DNA of 64,000 nucleotides from Ischnura elegans. Lineage: Eukaryota; Arthropoda; Insecta; Odonata; Coenagrionidae. Under the pieces are notes generated by a model. That model was not told where the DNA came from. It saw nothing but the letters and a program-made list of their open reading frames with translations, and made no database searches. A program made the translations under genes and the position numbers. The stretch spans positions 97,791,073-97,855,072 of the forward strand of contig NC_060253.1 of assembly GCF_921293095.1 (NCBI RefSeq), written 5' to 3'. Every line of letters starts with the position of its first letter. Position 1 is the stretch's first letter. Below are positions 60,701-63,968 of this stretch, one piece after another.

Positions 60701-63152
60701 TGTGAAGTGTGTTTTACACTTATCTTCGCTGTAACACGCCCAATCAATGTCTGATACAAAGAAGAGGAGAAAAGGTGAGAAGCTCATAAGCCGCGAAAGA
60801 CGGTCGGTGCTCAAAGTCTTCTCGTACATAAGGAAATCTCTCAGCATTAGTGAGGCCTGCCGAGAAGCTTTGAAAGCTACTGAGTGCTAGGAGTTCACTA
60901 TTTACAGAGTGAGAAAGGAAAGCTCCCGTGGTCCATTGGTAACTCCTTCAAAAACTAAATAAATTAGACAGCCTTACAAAAATTCGAGGGCAGTGATTTT
61001 CGACGGTTTTGTGAGATCGGGAATTAGAAGGAAGGTACATGAATCCTTCGTGAAAAATATTCCTCCGACTTTAAAATCCATCTTAAACTCGGTAAATATG
61101 GATAGTATTCTCCCAGATTACAAAAGGACAACACTATATCGTCTTCTTTTGGACATGGGCTTCGTGTACGAACGCAGGGGGAAAAGAATCATCCTTATCG
61201 AAAGGGATGATATTATTCGTTGGTGGCACAATTAACTATTTAAGGCAGCTAAAAAATATATTCACGAACTCAGGACGAGTGTATTCACAGGCGAAAGTTG
61301 GATTAATGTTGGACAAATAGTGAACATTAGTTTGCGAAACAAACAATTAGAGAATCCGCGTCAAGCTTTCCTTGCTGGACTAAATACTGGGCTTGGCCCC
61401 CACTTCCCGAGGAGGACGATGTGCAATTATACACGCAGGAACGGAAAATGGGTTCATAAAAGGAGCATCGCATGTGTTTCTGTACAAAAAGAACTCAATG
61501 GATGATCATGAAGAAGTGGCTGGCGAGTGTTACGAGAGATGGTTTGAGCACTCACTTCTTGCAAATTTACCCGATGGATCAATTATAGTGGTAGATAATG
61601 CCTCTTATTACTCAAGGAAATTGGAATCCTTGTCTACTACAAGGTGGAGGAAAGAGAACATTAAGGAAATTAGCTTCGAAGATGTCAGCTTGAAAAGAGA
61701 TCTTTAGTTTACAATAAACCAAGTACGGGAAAATTTTGAAAAATTAAAGATTGATGATGTCTTATACAACATCGCCTTTCATGTAATACTAGCCAGAGCC
61801 AAAAAATATGGCATAATATGGAAGGAATAGAAATTTTGTCTCATTCAGGAGTGGCGATAATTTTTATTATCCTTCAATTTATTGTTATTTTTTACATTAC
61901 AGATTATTCATTATTCAGCTTGTGCATTGAATAAGTACGCGCATAAAATAACAAAAGACTTTTCCTTTTATATTGCAGCAAAGGTATTGTAATTTACGCT
62001 AAAAAATTCCTTAATTTACGTCGTCTCTCGTGCGATCCCTAACTCCTTTTTGAACTAAACCATTTTGGCGCCATATTATGTGTGGTTGCATATGCTGTTA
62101 GGATGCCTGCCGGCGGAGCGGAAGCTTGGCAACACTGTTATCCATAAGGCCCGTACTGTCAACTAAATGTGGAACGCTCTATAGCAGAGTACCATGCTGG
62201 CTGGTAGCGCTTGGCTTAAATAAGGATTATTAATACCTCATCAAACGAAGAAAACTTTCCAAACTTAGCAAGTTTTAATAGGTGATTATAAAGACATGTT
62301 TCCCTGAGCTCTGTGCCTCATCCATGCATTGGTAACCTCAGACGATAAAAAACTCCTATCCACTCGTATAGAAGCTAGGTCCCTGTGACGTCACGTGGAG
62401 TGACATCGCATGGGCGCCAATCTGGCCTTTTTCAAATGAGGATAAAATTGACCCTTGCCATTCGTCTAAACCGATATTTCTATAGCCAAATAATTTGTAT
62501 ATTATGAATACAGTAATGGTGGGTAACGAATCGCAATCAATGAATTTCGTTTTCTTTGATGAAGGAAACTACCCTATTATGTACACTTTTAAGCGATTAC
62601 GCTTCCTTTTATGACACTCATGTTAAGTCAAACCTCCAGTTTTCTGACAACATTTCCAACTCTATGGTTCCATGCTGAATCACACAATCATTTGTTTCGT
62701 CCTTCTTAGTGCTCACTCCAGCCACTAGCCACTCACATGATGTGATGTGCCAAGTGATGGAAAAAATGATGGGAATACTCGTCACTGGAGCCATCGAGAC
62801 TAACAAACATGCACGACAATTATTTCAGAGTGATCACTAGAGTCATCACTGGAGTGAGCACACGAAAATGACAGAAAAAATGATCCCCTTATTCAGGCTT
62901 TTGCAGGAAGTTTTCAGTTTCTTTCCTGAATTGACACGCAGAACTCAGAGGCAGGAATAAATTCCCTCAGAAAGAGGCTGCTCACTCAATATGAGCACTA
63001 ACTCGAAGGTCACTCACCAATCATAACTTAAAAAATTACATTTATGTCAGAGTGGGGATGATAAGACAATTCACCTTGTTTTTTTCGTCTTGACATTGTT
63101 GACATCAAGTTCAGCAAGCACATCCTCAGATACTATACACTTCTTTATTGGT
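9569..63152 (-). CDS. WDR76: WDR76/CMR1-type WD40 repeat protein, ten exons, 5'-incomplete
   Basis: Ten exons joined by GT-AG introns with matching phases give 524 residues plus TAG at 9571-9569. From about residue 186 to the end there are seven WD blades, recognisable by pieces such as ERISSIAIHPS, GPISCTTFCAF, MRANWMQWHC, LVSLWDLRKFG, KAVSSAFFSPV, FRATWHP and PVNAFHPNRMLL. The order, the NPRRVEVYG junction and the short tail GGRVHILL fit WDR76/CMR1 (DDB2-related). Family members bind damaged or modified DNA and act as substrate receptors of CUL4-DDB1 ubiquitin ligase in the nucleus. The WDLR at about residues 361-364 is a WDxR box of the type that contacts DDB1. The N-terminal 185 residues are basic and low in recognisable motifs. 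Vertebrate WDR76 is somewhat over 600 residues, so 80-100 N-terminal residues probably lie beyond 63152. Introns reach 16 kb and are filled with transposons. The family call is confident; the activity is inferred. Confidence 0.88.
12420..13153. mobile_element. MITE with GGGCCTGTTTAC termini, nested
   Basis: GGGCCTGTTTACTTGATAC then CATTAACACGCACGAGTTAA at the left is answered by AACTTGTACGGGTTAATT then TATGTAAACAGGCC at the right. The element lies inside the Tigger-like element. The class is uncertain. It contains three degenerate copies of GGGGCGGATCCAGGATTT at about 12517, 12722 and 12757 and a G-rich hairpin at 12968-13024. Confidence 0.6.
12517..13024. repeat. GGGGCGGATCCAGGATT scraps and hairpin
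   Basis: Three copies of a GGGGC(G/A)GATCCAGGATTT motif, each followed by a C/G-rich GGGGGGCACA run, occur within 260 bases. They are the innermost layer of the nest. Next to them 12968-12990 and 13002-13024 form a 23-base inverted repeat (GCATTCATAGTCGGACTTAG and its near-complement). Confidence 0.5.
16118..16236 (-). CDS. WDR76: WDR76 exon I, blade 6
   Basis: The acceptor TCCACTGCAG-type site ends at 16237 and the donor GTAAGT starts at 16117. It encodes ETDIRHLHKNSMWLSH, FRATWHPQRDDAFVIGS and LANPRR. The FRATWHP..D..VIGS..NPRR series is one of the most distinctive parts of the WDR76/CMR1 family. The exon ends in phase 0 and joins VEVYG in exon J. Confidence 0.92.
16624..17219. mobile_element. 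CAGGGTTCCCACTC MITE (copy 1)
   Basis: It begins CAGGGTTCCCACTC and ends near TCACGGTTGAGTGGGTCCG. The body carries repeated TTCACGG...TTTTTCCAGGTTTT blocks near both ends. The same family is at 27479-28120, 47717-48311 and, split, at 50080-54178. No coding capacity is present. Confidence 0.65.
17800..18200 (+). repeat. Possible LTR end with primer-binding site
   Basis: At 18169 the string TGGCGCCCAAC matches the first 11 bases of a primer-binding site for insect tRNA-Lys(CTT), preceded by ATCACAGT as an LTR 3' end might be. Upstream are AATAAA and TATAAA-like strings near 17895. No matching second LTR and no gag or pol were found, so this may be a solo remnant or chance. Confidence 0.3.
18268..18930. 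mobile_element. hAT fragment
   Basis: It starts TAGGGATGGTCAGATCGGAT, a hAT-like TAGRGATGG terminus. Further in, 18700-18870 parallels the interior of the full hAT copy at 38696 (..ATATCTTCGAAGAGAAATAT.., CTGACTTTTTTTGATGTACT, TTTCTGGAGGCCAA). The right terminus is missing. Confidence 0.5.
20489..20721 (-). CDS. WDR76: WDR76 exon H, blades 4-5 with WDxR box
   Basis: The acceptor TTCCTCGCAG ends at 20722 and the donor GTAAGT starts at 20488. It is the longest exon, encoding LVSLWDLRKFGRKSPK, a loop (VADKAVDTSALICQ), KAVSSAFFSPVTGSGLLCTS and ADERIRIYDTSKLAEG. WDLR is a WDxR motif of the kind used by DCAF proteins to bind DDB1. The following basic stretch (RKFGRKSPK) may face DNA (inference). 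Confidence 0.92.
20892..21030 (-). CDS. WDR76: WDR76 exon G, blades 3-4
   Basis: The acceptor TGTTTTTCAG ends at 21031 and the donor GTGAGA starts at 20891. It encodes TGSVHVIDDRSGGRTEA, then YDRSCRTISLHPLHPVYM and ATSSSLG. The H-P-x-x-P-x-x-x-A-T pattern followed by VSLWD in exon H is typical of this family. The intron to exon H is only 170 bases, the shortest in the gene. Confidence 0.9.
21352..21415. repeat. Perfect 32-bp-arm palindrome
   Basis: ATGAAACACTTACTTGCAAT and the 12 following bases up to 21383 are followed at once by the exact reverse complement (21384-21415), with no loop. It lies in an intron. Confidence 0.9.
21732..21871. repeat. 140-bp SINE-like repeat (copy 1)
   Basis: It is identical over 140 bases to 22631-22770. 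The middle (GCCTGCCAAACCAAAG then TTGTGGGTTTGAGGTA) resembles the anticodon arm and B box of a tRNA-derived SINE. No poly(A) or clear target duplication is seen. Confidence 0.6.
22631..22770. repeat. 140-bp SINE-like repeat (copy 2)
   Basis: Same orientation as copy 1 and, by eye, identical from GCCCACTACC to GAATGTTTGT. Flanks are unrelated, so the unit has sharp boundaries. Confidence 0.6.
23443..23527 (-). CDS. WDR76: WDR76 exon F, blade 3
   Basis: The acceptor GATTTCAG ends at 23528 and the donor GTCAGT starts at 23442. This 85-base exon encodes LLSAPKDMRANWMQWHC then QLSPNVLLASQ, ending one base into a Gly codon completed by exon G. It is too short to stand out by length; the exact phase fit on both sides and the blade pattern make it secure. 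Confidence 0.88.
23652..24940 (+). mobile_element. mariner element with decayed transposase
   Basis: It is flanked by TA (23650-23651 and 24941-24942). Inverted repeats are CGAGGGCAGCCTTTTAGTGT at the left and the complement of CAAGGTTAGCCTTTTAAGTG at the right, about 27 bases with a few mismatches. The 1289-bp length is normal for mariner. Confidence 0.9.
23774..24800 (+). pseudogene. mariner transposase, multiple stops
   Basis: The N-terminal helix-turn-helix region reads VTELFGAFGEESPSKTNIDR, WYAEFQRG and LSDDPRDG. After a stop at 24001 come TYREIQASLDISGTSVQKIL, HKELGVKKLVSRWILHLLTE and HNIVSGDESWIFS, containing the first catalytic Asp of the DD34D triad (GDESW). Later pieces are AWVFQSEL, SKKMVASFVAKSGHVATITL and VNAQWYT; the second Asp block and the YSPDL box are damaged. 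Catalytic activity is lost. It is in the F-E intron of the WDR76 gene, opposite strand. Confidence 0.85.
25139..25347 (-). CDS. WDR76: WDR76 exon E, blades 1-2
   Basis: The acceptor TTTCCCAG ends at 25348 and the donor GTAGGT starts at 25138. It encodes LWMVNPVLG, then FEPHSGPISCTTFCAF and ITTSYDGTIRALDFEKLVFQE. The serine-tyrosine-aspartate-glycine turn (SYDG) is the classic tight turn of a WD blade and is conserved in WDR76/CMR1 proteins. A glycine- and aspartate-rich insertion (TDGGVGRAADDS) lies between blades. Confidence 0.9.
25469..25835 (+). mobile_element. pogo/Tigger-like MITE, uninterrupted relative of 10214
   Basis: The left end CAGCAGAATCCCAATCATCT follows TA. The interior shares AATGTTTCAAGTTTACTTGG with 15837 and 26418. 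The right terminus is not clear, so the copy may be truncated. Confidence 0.6.
26385..26530 (+). repeat. Fragment of the pogo-like MITE family
   Basis: CATTTTATTTACCTCCTGAC then AATGTTTCAAGTTTACTTG repeats the interior of 25600-25800. No left terminus is attached. Confidence 0.5.
27251..27390 (-). CDS. WDR76: WDR76 exon D, start of the beta-propeller
   Basis: The acceptor CGTTGCAG ends at 27391 and the donor GTGAGT starts at 27250. It encodes FKERVSKLSMWCGC.. and then ERISSIAIHPSRDILLIAAG, the first blade, with the family pattern of an ERI-S-A-HPS strand followed by an AAG/GSLGLW strand completed in exon E. The phase-1 donor joins GG of exon E to give Gly. Confidence 0.88.
27479..28120. mobile_element. 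CAGGGTTCCCACTC MITE (copy 2)
   Basis: Starts CAGGGTTCCCACTC; ends TTGAGTGAGAACCCTG. The interior has AATTCACGGTTTTTTCCAGG near the left and TTCACGGTT blocks near the right. TCCAG adjoins both ends, a possible 5-base duplication. It lies right beside the acceptor of WDR76 exon D. Confidence 0.75.
28885..29027 (-). repeat. Penelope-type fragment with intact hammerhead core between inverted repeats
   Basis: On the minus strand 28984-28952 reads CTGAGGA, a U, stem GGACA / loop of seven / TGTCC, GAAAC, then GTA. All hammerhead core boxes (CUGANGA, GAAA, UH) are present; the single U before stem II departs from the textbook form. The unit is enclosed by a 26-base inverted repeat (28886-28911 and 29001-29026, ACATCTCGTGATATAAAAAA and on). 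Confidence 0.6.
29440..31190. other. Unassigned GC- and pyrimidine-rich block
   Basis: It is more GC-rich than the surrounding intron, with long C-runs (29660-29900), a GGGTATAAATTA string at 29910 and a (GT)n tract near 30580. An 80-codon plus-strand frame (30060-30302) and a 158-codon frame (30708-31184) resemble nothing I know. It could be an LTR or a decayed retrocopy. No function is claimed. Confidence 0.3.
31612..33374. mobile_element. Non-autonomous piggyBac-like element
   Basis: TTAA at 31608-31611 then CCCCTGAAGCACGGC at the left; CGGCGTTGAGGGG then TTAA (33375-33378) at the right. The ends are inverted repeats with about 12 of 15 matches. The 1763-base interior has no transposase. 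Near the right end GCGTACTGGGTACGCATGA and GCGCATACTGGGTACACATG form a near-tandem pair. Confidence 0.75.
33734..33768 (-). ncRNA. Hammerhead-like motif in Penelope end (copy A)
   Basis: It is the mirror of the motif at 35412-35446, with the same stem, the same GAAAC-GTC and the same C-to-U change in the core. The shared defect means the parent copy already carried it. Confidence 0.5.
33838..34713 (-). CDS. Penelope-like ORF, RT C-terminus plus GIY-YIG endonuclease (copy A)
   Basis: This is a 291-codon open frame without stops. It opens in the last reverse transcriptase motifs and thumb: MEVEENGRLPFLDILIHRK, then GSLGHSVYRKPTHTDLYLNG and a basic helical linker. From about residue 165 there is a GIY-YIG nuclease: GVYGIPCECGKMYVGETGRT then IETRLKEHRRF, with both tyrosines of the GVY..YVG motif and the arginine and EH of the catalytic surface. 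In Penelope elements this nuclease nicks target DNA for primed reverse transcription. The copy lacks most of the RT (5' truncation at 34715), so it cannot transpose alone, but the frame is undamaged, implying recent insertion. Confidence 0.85.
   Translation of the reverse strand: MTSMEVEENGRLPFLDILIHRKEDGSLGHSVYRKPTHTDLYLNGQSHHHPSQKAAVLSTLVHRAKLISDNTSISAELDHLKKTFLRNGYGKQEIFKALSRLNIKQKSCPDEPPEKPLSTALIPYVSTISGKIHRILRRYNIKTVHLPPPKLRHRLVRVKDPIGLKTPGVYGIPCECGKMYVGETGRTIETRLKEHRRFFRLAQPEKSAVAEHSIDEDHAIKWDDTKILCHAQRYWDRVVKEAIEIRLNPKNFNRDTGFHLSTTWRPVISCMKNIRVKREEFQNTYSQSDDT
34717..35339 (+). CDS. Penelope-like ORF, linker plus GIY-YIG endonuclease (copy B)
   Basis: It is the same frame as copy A from RNGYGKQEIFKALSRLN to the identical stop, in the opposite orientation. 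In translation it differs from copy A at two positions that I can see: FIRNG/FLRNG at the junction and GKIY/GKIH in the linker. Upstream codons back to an ATG at 34608 are antisense to copy A and are not part of this gene. The GIY-YIG motif (VYGIPCECGKMYVGETG) is intact. No RT remains. Confidence 0.8.
35412..35446 (+). ncRNA. Hammerhead-like motif in Penelope end (copy B)
   Basis: TTGAGGA (35412-35418), U, a perfect 7-bp stem GGAAGAC/GTCTTCC with loop AAGTC (35420-35438), GAAA (35439-35442), C, GTC (35444-35446). It matches a Penelope hammerhead except that the first core base is U, not C. C3 normally pairs with G8, so self-cleavage is doubtful. Confidence 0.5.
35543..36490. other. Intron sequence without recognisable features
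   Basis: AT-rich sequence between the Penelope unit and the Tigger element. I see no repeats shared with the rest of the window. Confidence 0.5.
37714..37989. mobile_element. CAGTGGCGTAATTA MITE
   Basis: A 276-bp unit with inverted termini CAGTGGCGTAATTAGGA and CATAATTACGCCACTG. This terminus type (CAGTGGCGTA) is common among animal DNA transposons. The target duplication is unclear and there is no coding capacity. Confidence 0.65.
38696..40238 (+). mobile_element. hAT non-autonomous element, perfect 8-bp TSD
   Basis: Termini TAGAGATGTGCGAATAGT and TGCTATTCGACCCATCTCTA are flanked by CTAAATAC at 38688-38695 and 40239-40246. The 8-base duplication and TAGAGATG ends place it in hAT. Both ends are filled with alternating ATTCGAGGTATTCG units that can fold on themselves. 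The interior holds two tandem-like blocks (38880-39200, 39210-39480) with GTGGGATA and AGGTCAAC landmarks. Confidence 0.85.
40502..40712 (-). CDS. WDR76: WDR76 exon C, linker before the propeller
   Basis: The acceptor TGTCTACAG ends at 40713 and the donor GTGAGT starts at 40501. The exon reads GPIELADCVQSVDKVG.. to ..KKTPSEGLD and joins to exon D at a split Arg codon. It is relatively GC-rich (about 60 %) beside the surrounding intron, as are the other exons. It carries no WD motif of its own; assignment rests on splice sites and phase. Confidence 0.75.
41380..42180. mobile_element. hAT copy, older and truncated
   Basis: It ends GATACTATTTGTGCATCTCTA at 42180. Interior sequence (41404-41480, 41515-41660, 41860-42180) is the reverse complement of the corresponding parts of the 55571-57509 copy, including the stretch that encodes KISWLWR there. 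Its other terminus was not found. A younger hAT is inserted in its last four bases. Confidence 0.65.
42185..44114 (-). mobile_element. hAT non-autonomous element, perfect 8-bp TSD, with nested MITE
   Basis: Termini TAGGGATGGGTCGAATAGC and ATACTATTCGGACATCTCTA are flanked by TCTAATAA at 42177-42184 and 44115-44122. It is the opposite orientation to the 38696 copy. It contains the AGGGTAGTTTCC MITE at 42417-43082 and a duplicated interior block (43290-43560 and 43570-43800), as in the 38696 copy. Confidence 0.85.
42417..43082. mobile_element. AGGGTAGTTTCC MITE (copy 1)
   Basis: Left AGGGTAGTTTCCTTTATT; right AATAATAGGAAAGCACCCT. The interior carries CACATCATCTGAGG-type and CCTCGCCCCAAGGTCACCTC landmarks shared with 45915, 49238 and 57622. 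It sits inside the hAT at 42185-44114. The superfamily is unclear. Confidence 0.75.
44115..45075. repeat. Local duplication around a hAT end, second unit split by a Tigger MITE
   Basis: About 160 bases after the hAT end (44115-44275, GAAGGAAGCCAACTTGTCCA and on to AATTTTAATCAATAGCAA) recur at 44309-44410 and continue after the Tigger MITE at 44995-45050. The second unit is itself preceded by a decayed hAT terminus (ATACTATTCACACATCTAT, 44288-44308). Confidence 0.65.
44411..44992 (-). mobile_element. Tigger MITE, 582 bp (copy 1)
   Basis: TA-flanked (44409-44410, 44993-44994). Ends CAGTGAAACCTCGATATAAC and CGCTTTAACGAGGTTCCACT then G. It has the same length and near-identical sequence to 56533-57114, which is inverted relative to it. 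It carries a 71-codon frame (44864-44649) present in both copies. Confidence 0.9.
45338..45650 (-). mobile_element. Tigger MITE, truncated older copy
   Basis: CAGTGCAACCTTGATAGAAC then AATTGTCGCTTTACCAGAGG follows the 44411 copy with many substitutions and stops near CTCCATCATTATACC. The second terminus is absent. Confidence 0.7.
45915..46530. mobile_element. AGGGTAGTTTCC MITE (copy 2)
   Basis: Left AGGGTAGTTTCCTTCATC; right AATAATAGGAAACCGCCCT. A 616-bp copy, more diverged in the interior than copies 1 and 3. Confidence 0.75.
46801..47006 (-). CDS. WDR76: WDR76 exon B, basic N-terminal region
   Basis: The acceptor ..CCATAG ends at 47007 and the donor GTGAGT starts at 46800. The other two frames contain stops; this frame is open and strongly basic (MMRERNKVLRSRGES, FRRISPRISKPVRKS), followed by an acidic patch (LEEESLAD). 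Phase is 1 base in and 1 base out, compatible with both neighbours. WDR76 proteins carry a poorly conserved basic N-terminal half, which this matches in style. Confidence 0.75.
47717..48311. mobile_element. CAGGGTTCCCACTC MITE (copy 3)
   Basis: Left GGTTCCCAATTAAACTAAAA; right TTCACGGTTGAGTTGGAGCC then CTG. The interior follows copy 2 (27479-28120) closely, including AAGTGTCTGAATTT and TGTGTCATCATGGCACACGG. Confidence 0.7.
48320..49100 (-). pseudogene. mariner transposase remnant, internally deleted
   Basis: On the minus strand, VHEWYLRMKRGN (near 48890), then TDENVEKK and ASELAEQSGLSWSSLLQILA (to about 48685) are the mariner helix-turn-helix region. This is followed almost at once by C-terminal pieces: NEFIPDWFS, HHTHQISHLV, KRKSKAALQGIGNYKYQRCF and CVNGEYLEGD near 48335. 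The catalytic core is missing, so there is a deletion of several hundred bases. It lies in the intron between WDR76 exons A and B, same strand as the gene but unrelated. Confidence 0.75.
49238..49898. mobile_element. AGGGTAGTTTCC MITE (copy 3)
   Basis: Left AGGGTAGTTTCCTTCATC; right AATAATAGGAAATCACCCT. A 661-bp copy with intact landmarks (CAAATTATTTCGTTTTAG, CTCGCCCCAAGGTCACCTC). Confidence 0.8.
50527..50646. repeat. 60-bp tandem duplication
   Basis: Two units start CGGAAAATATTTTAT at 50527 and 50587 and continue with AATTGTT..TAGAA.ATAATAAATTGA-type sequence, with about 85 % identity by eye. Confidence 0.7.
51830..52860. mobile_element. hAT-derived interior fragments, interrupted
   Basis: 51870-51960 and 52435-52850 match the interior of the 42185 hAT copy (TACGTCATGTGTGATCTCGT; TGCAGCAGTTGACCTCCATA; TCGAAGCTAAGGTCTTCGTT). 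51985-52430 is foreign sequence between them. Termini are not found. Confidence 0.55.
52870..53100. repeat. Tigger-like right end
   Basis: Repeated AACGATnnATGCGGGAA units lead to GATCGAGGTTCCACCGTA at 53084-53101, the complement of a TACGGTGGAACCTCGATC-type Tigger terminus. The matching left end was not identified. Confidence 0.5.
53291..53346. repeat. 19-bp inverted repeat
   Basis: CACGAATACAAGGATCAAG, a spacer of about 14-16 bases, and its complement CTTGATCCTTGTATTCGTG. It can form a stable hairpin; origin unknown. Confidence 0.8.
54714..55488. mobile_element. Tigger-like MITE (CAGTGAGTCCTCGTTTAACG family, copy 1)
   Basis: TA at 54712-54713 and 55489-55490. The right terminus is the complement of CAGTGAGTCCTCGTTTAACG; the left is a slightly decayed TGGTGAGTCCTCGTTCTACG. 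It shares the CCATAAGAAA(C/T)A-type interior with 58972-59971. Confidence 0.75.
56220..57205 (+). pseudogene. hAT transposase remnant
   Basis: Before the nested MITE: PEQKQAITLAASNLSL, then GATFLASGSAVTVS, VIPLVNSIINFLETKKFTHR and LQGFVNDLL. This is the region that precedes the second conserved block in hAT (ZBED-type) transposases. After the MITE, 57154-57204 encodes IATILDARFKISWLWR and a stop, matching the widespread hAT signature 'ATLLDPRFK'. The zinc-finger N-terminus and the C-terminal dimerisation domain are absent. Stops and indels make it non-functional. Confidence 0.75.
56533..57114 (+). mobile_element. Tigger MITE, 582 bp (copy 2)
   Basis: TA-flanked (56531-56532, 57115-57116). 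Starts CAGTGGAACCTCGTTAAAGC and ends TTATATCGAGGTTGCACTG. It is almost identical to 44411-44992 in opposite orientation and of equal length. The 71-codon frame (56661-56876) differs from that of copy 1 by one residue. Confidence 0.9.
57778..58500. mobile_element. hAT-type MITE, perfect 8-bp TSD
   Basis: Ends CAGGGTTGATTGATTTAAAT and GTGATTTTTATCAACCCTG, flanked by GTAAGTAT at 57770-57777 and 58501-58508. 723 bp, non-coding, GATTTAAATC-rich at both ends. Confidence 0.9.
58370..58447. repeat. 20-bp tandem repeat, about four units
   Basis: Units of AATCTGATTTAAATCAATAA lie near the right end of the hAT MITE; one unit has CC for CT. Each unit contains the palindrome GATTTAAATC. Confidence 0.85.
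58972..59971. mobile_element. Tigger-like MITE (CAGTGAGTCCTCGTTTAACG family, copy 2)
   Basis: TA-flanked (58970-58971, 59972-59973); ends CAGTGAGTCCTCGTTTAACG and CGTTAAACGAGGACACACTG. The length is exactly 1000 bp. Both ends carry repeated AACGTTA-type units (CGCGAAACAACGTTAAACGG). Non-coding. Confidence 0.9.
60748..61840 (+). pseudogene. IS630/Tc1-related DDE transposase, several lesions
   Basis: Begins MSDTKKRRKGEKLISRERRS at 60750, with helix-turn-helix text VLKVFSYIRKSLSISEACRE. An in-frame stop follows near 60888. RKVHESFVKNIPPTLKSIL and YKRTTLYRLLLDMGFVYERR come next (to 61235). TGESWINVG (61290-61316) replaces the usual DE(S/T)W, losing the first Asp. After a frameshift near 61395, SRGGRCAIIHAGTENGFI and YERWFEHSLLANLPDGS lead to IIVVDNASYYS with the second Asp (near 61587). 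The third acidic block is not recognisable, and the frame ends in KIDDVLYNIAFHVILARAKK. The same general family as 1-1240, clearly a different lineage. Confidence 0.78.
62576..63074. other. Intron sequence without recognisable features
   Basis: Between the last MITE and WDR76 exon A. ATCACTGGAGTGA-like short repeats occur around 62700-62870 (CACTGGAGCCATCGAG, CATCACTGGAGTGAGC), but nothing assignable. Confidence 0.4.
63075..63152 (-). CDS. WDR76: WDR76 exon A (first recognised)
   Basis: The acceptor TTCTTCCAG ends at 63153 and the donor GTGAAT starts at 63074. The exon opens with one base of a split codon, reads PIKKCIVSEDVLAELDVNNV then KTKKT, and ends AG, which joins to G of the next exon to make Arg. 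The basic tract KTKKTRK suggests a nuclear-localisation type segment (inference). The reading is supported by phase continuity with exon B, not by family motifs. Confidence 0.7.
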
Positions 63153-63920
63153 CTGGAAGAAAGAAGAATTATTTATCAGTCAATAGAAATACCATAATTT
63201 TTCCAACTACAAAATGAAGGCACTGTTAAAACTTAATGAAAACTATTAATTTCTTGGAAATTATTTTGTTCAGCCTTCTTCATTTATTCTGTTGTTATAA
63301 AGCAGCAGAACATTGTATGGTGTATTCAGTTCATTCTCTTTTTGTGAGTGCCACTCGGCCTGCACTTTGAGTCAAGAGTCAGAAGTACTGAAATCATATG
63401 AAAAATCACTTCTGAATTATTTAAAGTAACTTCAACACACACAACTCTCCATGTCATACATAGTAGGAAAATCAAGAAAGTTTCACATAGCTAAGCATTC
63501 TGCAAACTATCAATGTCATAATTTCAAAGACTAATGAAACTATCACACAGATTATTTGGCACTTTGCATCGTACGAATAATTCCAAAATCCATTAGAATA
63601 CTGTGTATCAAGTGAAAACAACACCTCGATCAGTTTCAGGAGCCATAATTGTAATGCAATAAGTCAAGAAAAACTTTATTCACACTAAAAGGAAAGAGAT
63701 TTAACCAGAGTTTTATGCCTTAATAACTCATCCTTCCCCAATCTTATTTTGCAATGGTCTTAGAATCATGTGATAGCCCATTGAATTTGATTTTTAGCTT
63801 AAGATTCGAAGCCACTTCTATCAGAAGATCGAGAGAGGCCTGGAAATATCTAGTAGTATTCTCTGGAATGTCCGCAGCCCTATATCAACAGCGAAAATTA
63901 CATCCTTAGGGGTTACTCAC

Positions 63921-63968
63921 TCGTATATCAACTTCCTGTAGGTGCGGAATAAATCTGTTTATATCCAT
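63921..63968 (-). CDS. Possible upstream coding exon of the WDR76 gene
   Basis: On the minus strand an ATG at 63968 opens 16 codons (MDINRFIPHLQEVDIR) running to a good GTGAGT donor at 63920-63915. It ends in phase 0, whereas the next recognised exon (63152) needs phase 2. A further exon between 63153 and 63920 would therefore be required, and I could not find a convincing one. Treat it as a weak candidate. Confidence 0.2.

Larger units (their letters stand above)
58619..62181 (+). mobile_element. IS630/Tc1-related element with 30-bp TIRs
   Basis: Inverted ends TAGAGCGTTCCACATTTAGT then TGACAGTA, and the complement at 62181-62152, are flanked by TA (58617-58618, 62182-62183). 3563 bp, or 2561 without the nested 1000-bp Tigger MITE. 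It is inserted in the AGGGTAGTTTCC MITE, whose sequence rejoins cleanly as GCTAGCAGG-TA-GCAGAGTACC. It carries a broken DDE transposase. Confidence 0.9.
57622..62575. mobile_element. AGGGTAGTTTCC MITE (copy 4), split twice
   Basis: Starts AGGGTGGTTTCCTATTATT and ends GATGAAGGAAACTACCCT, inverted relative to copies 1-3. Its own sequence is at 57622-57777, 58501-58618 and 62182-62575. The gaps are the hAT MITE at 57778 and the IS630-like element at 58619. Joined, the parts follow copy 1 in order. Confidence 0.85.
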
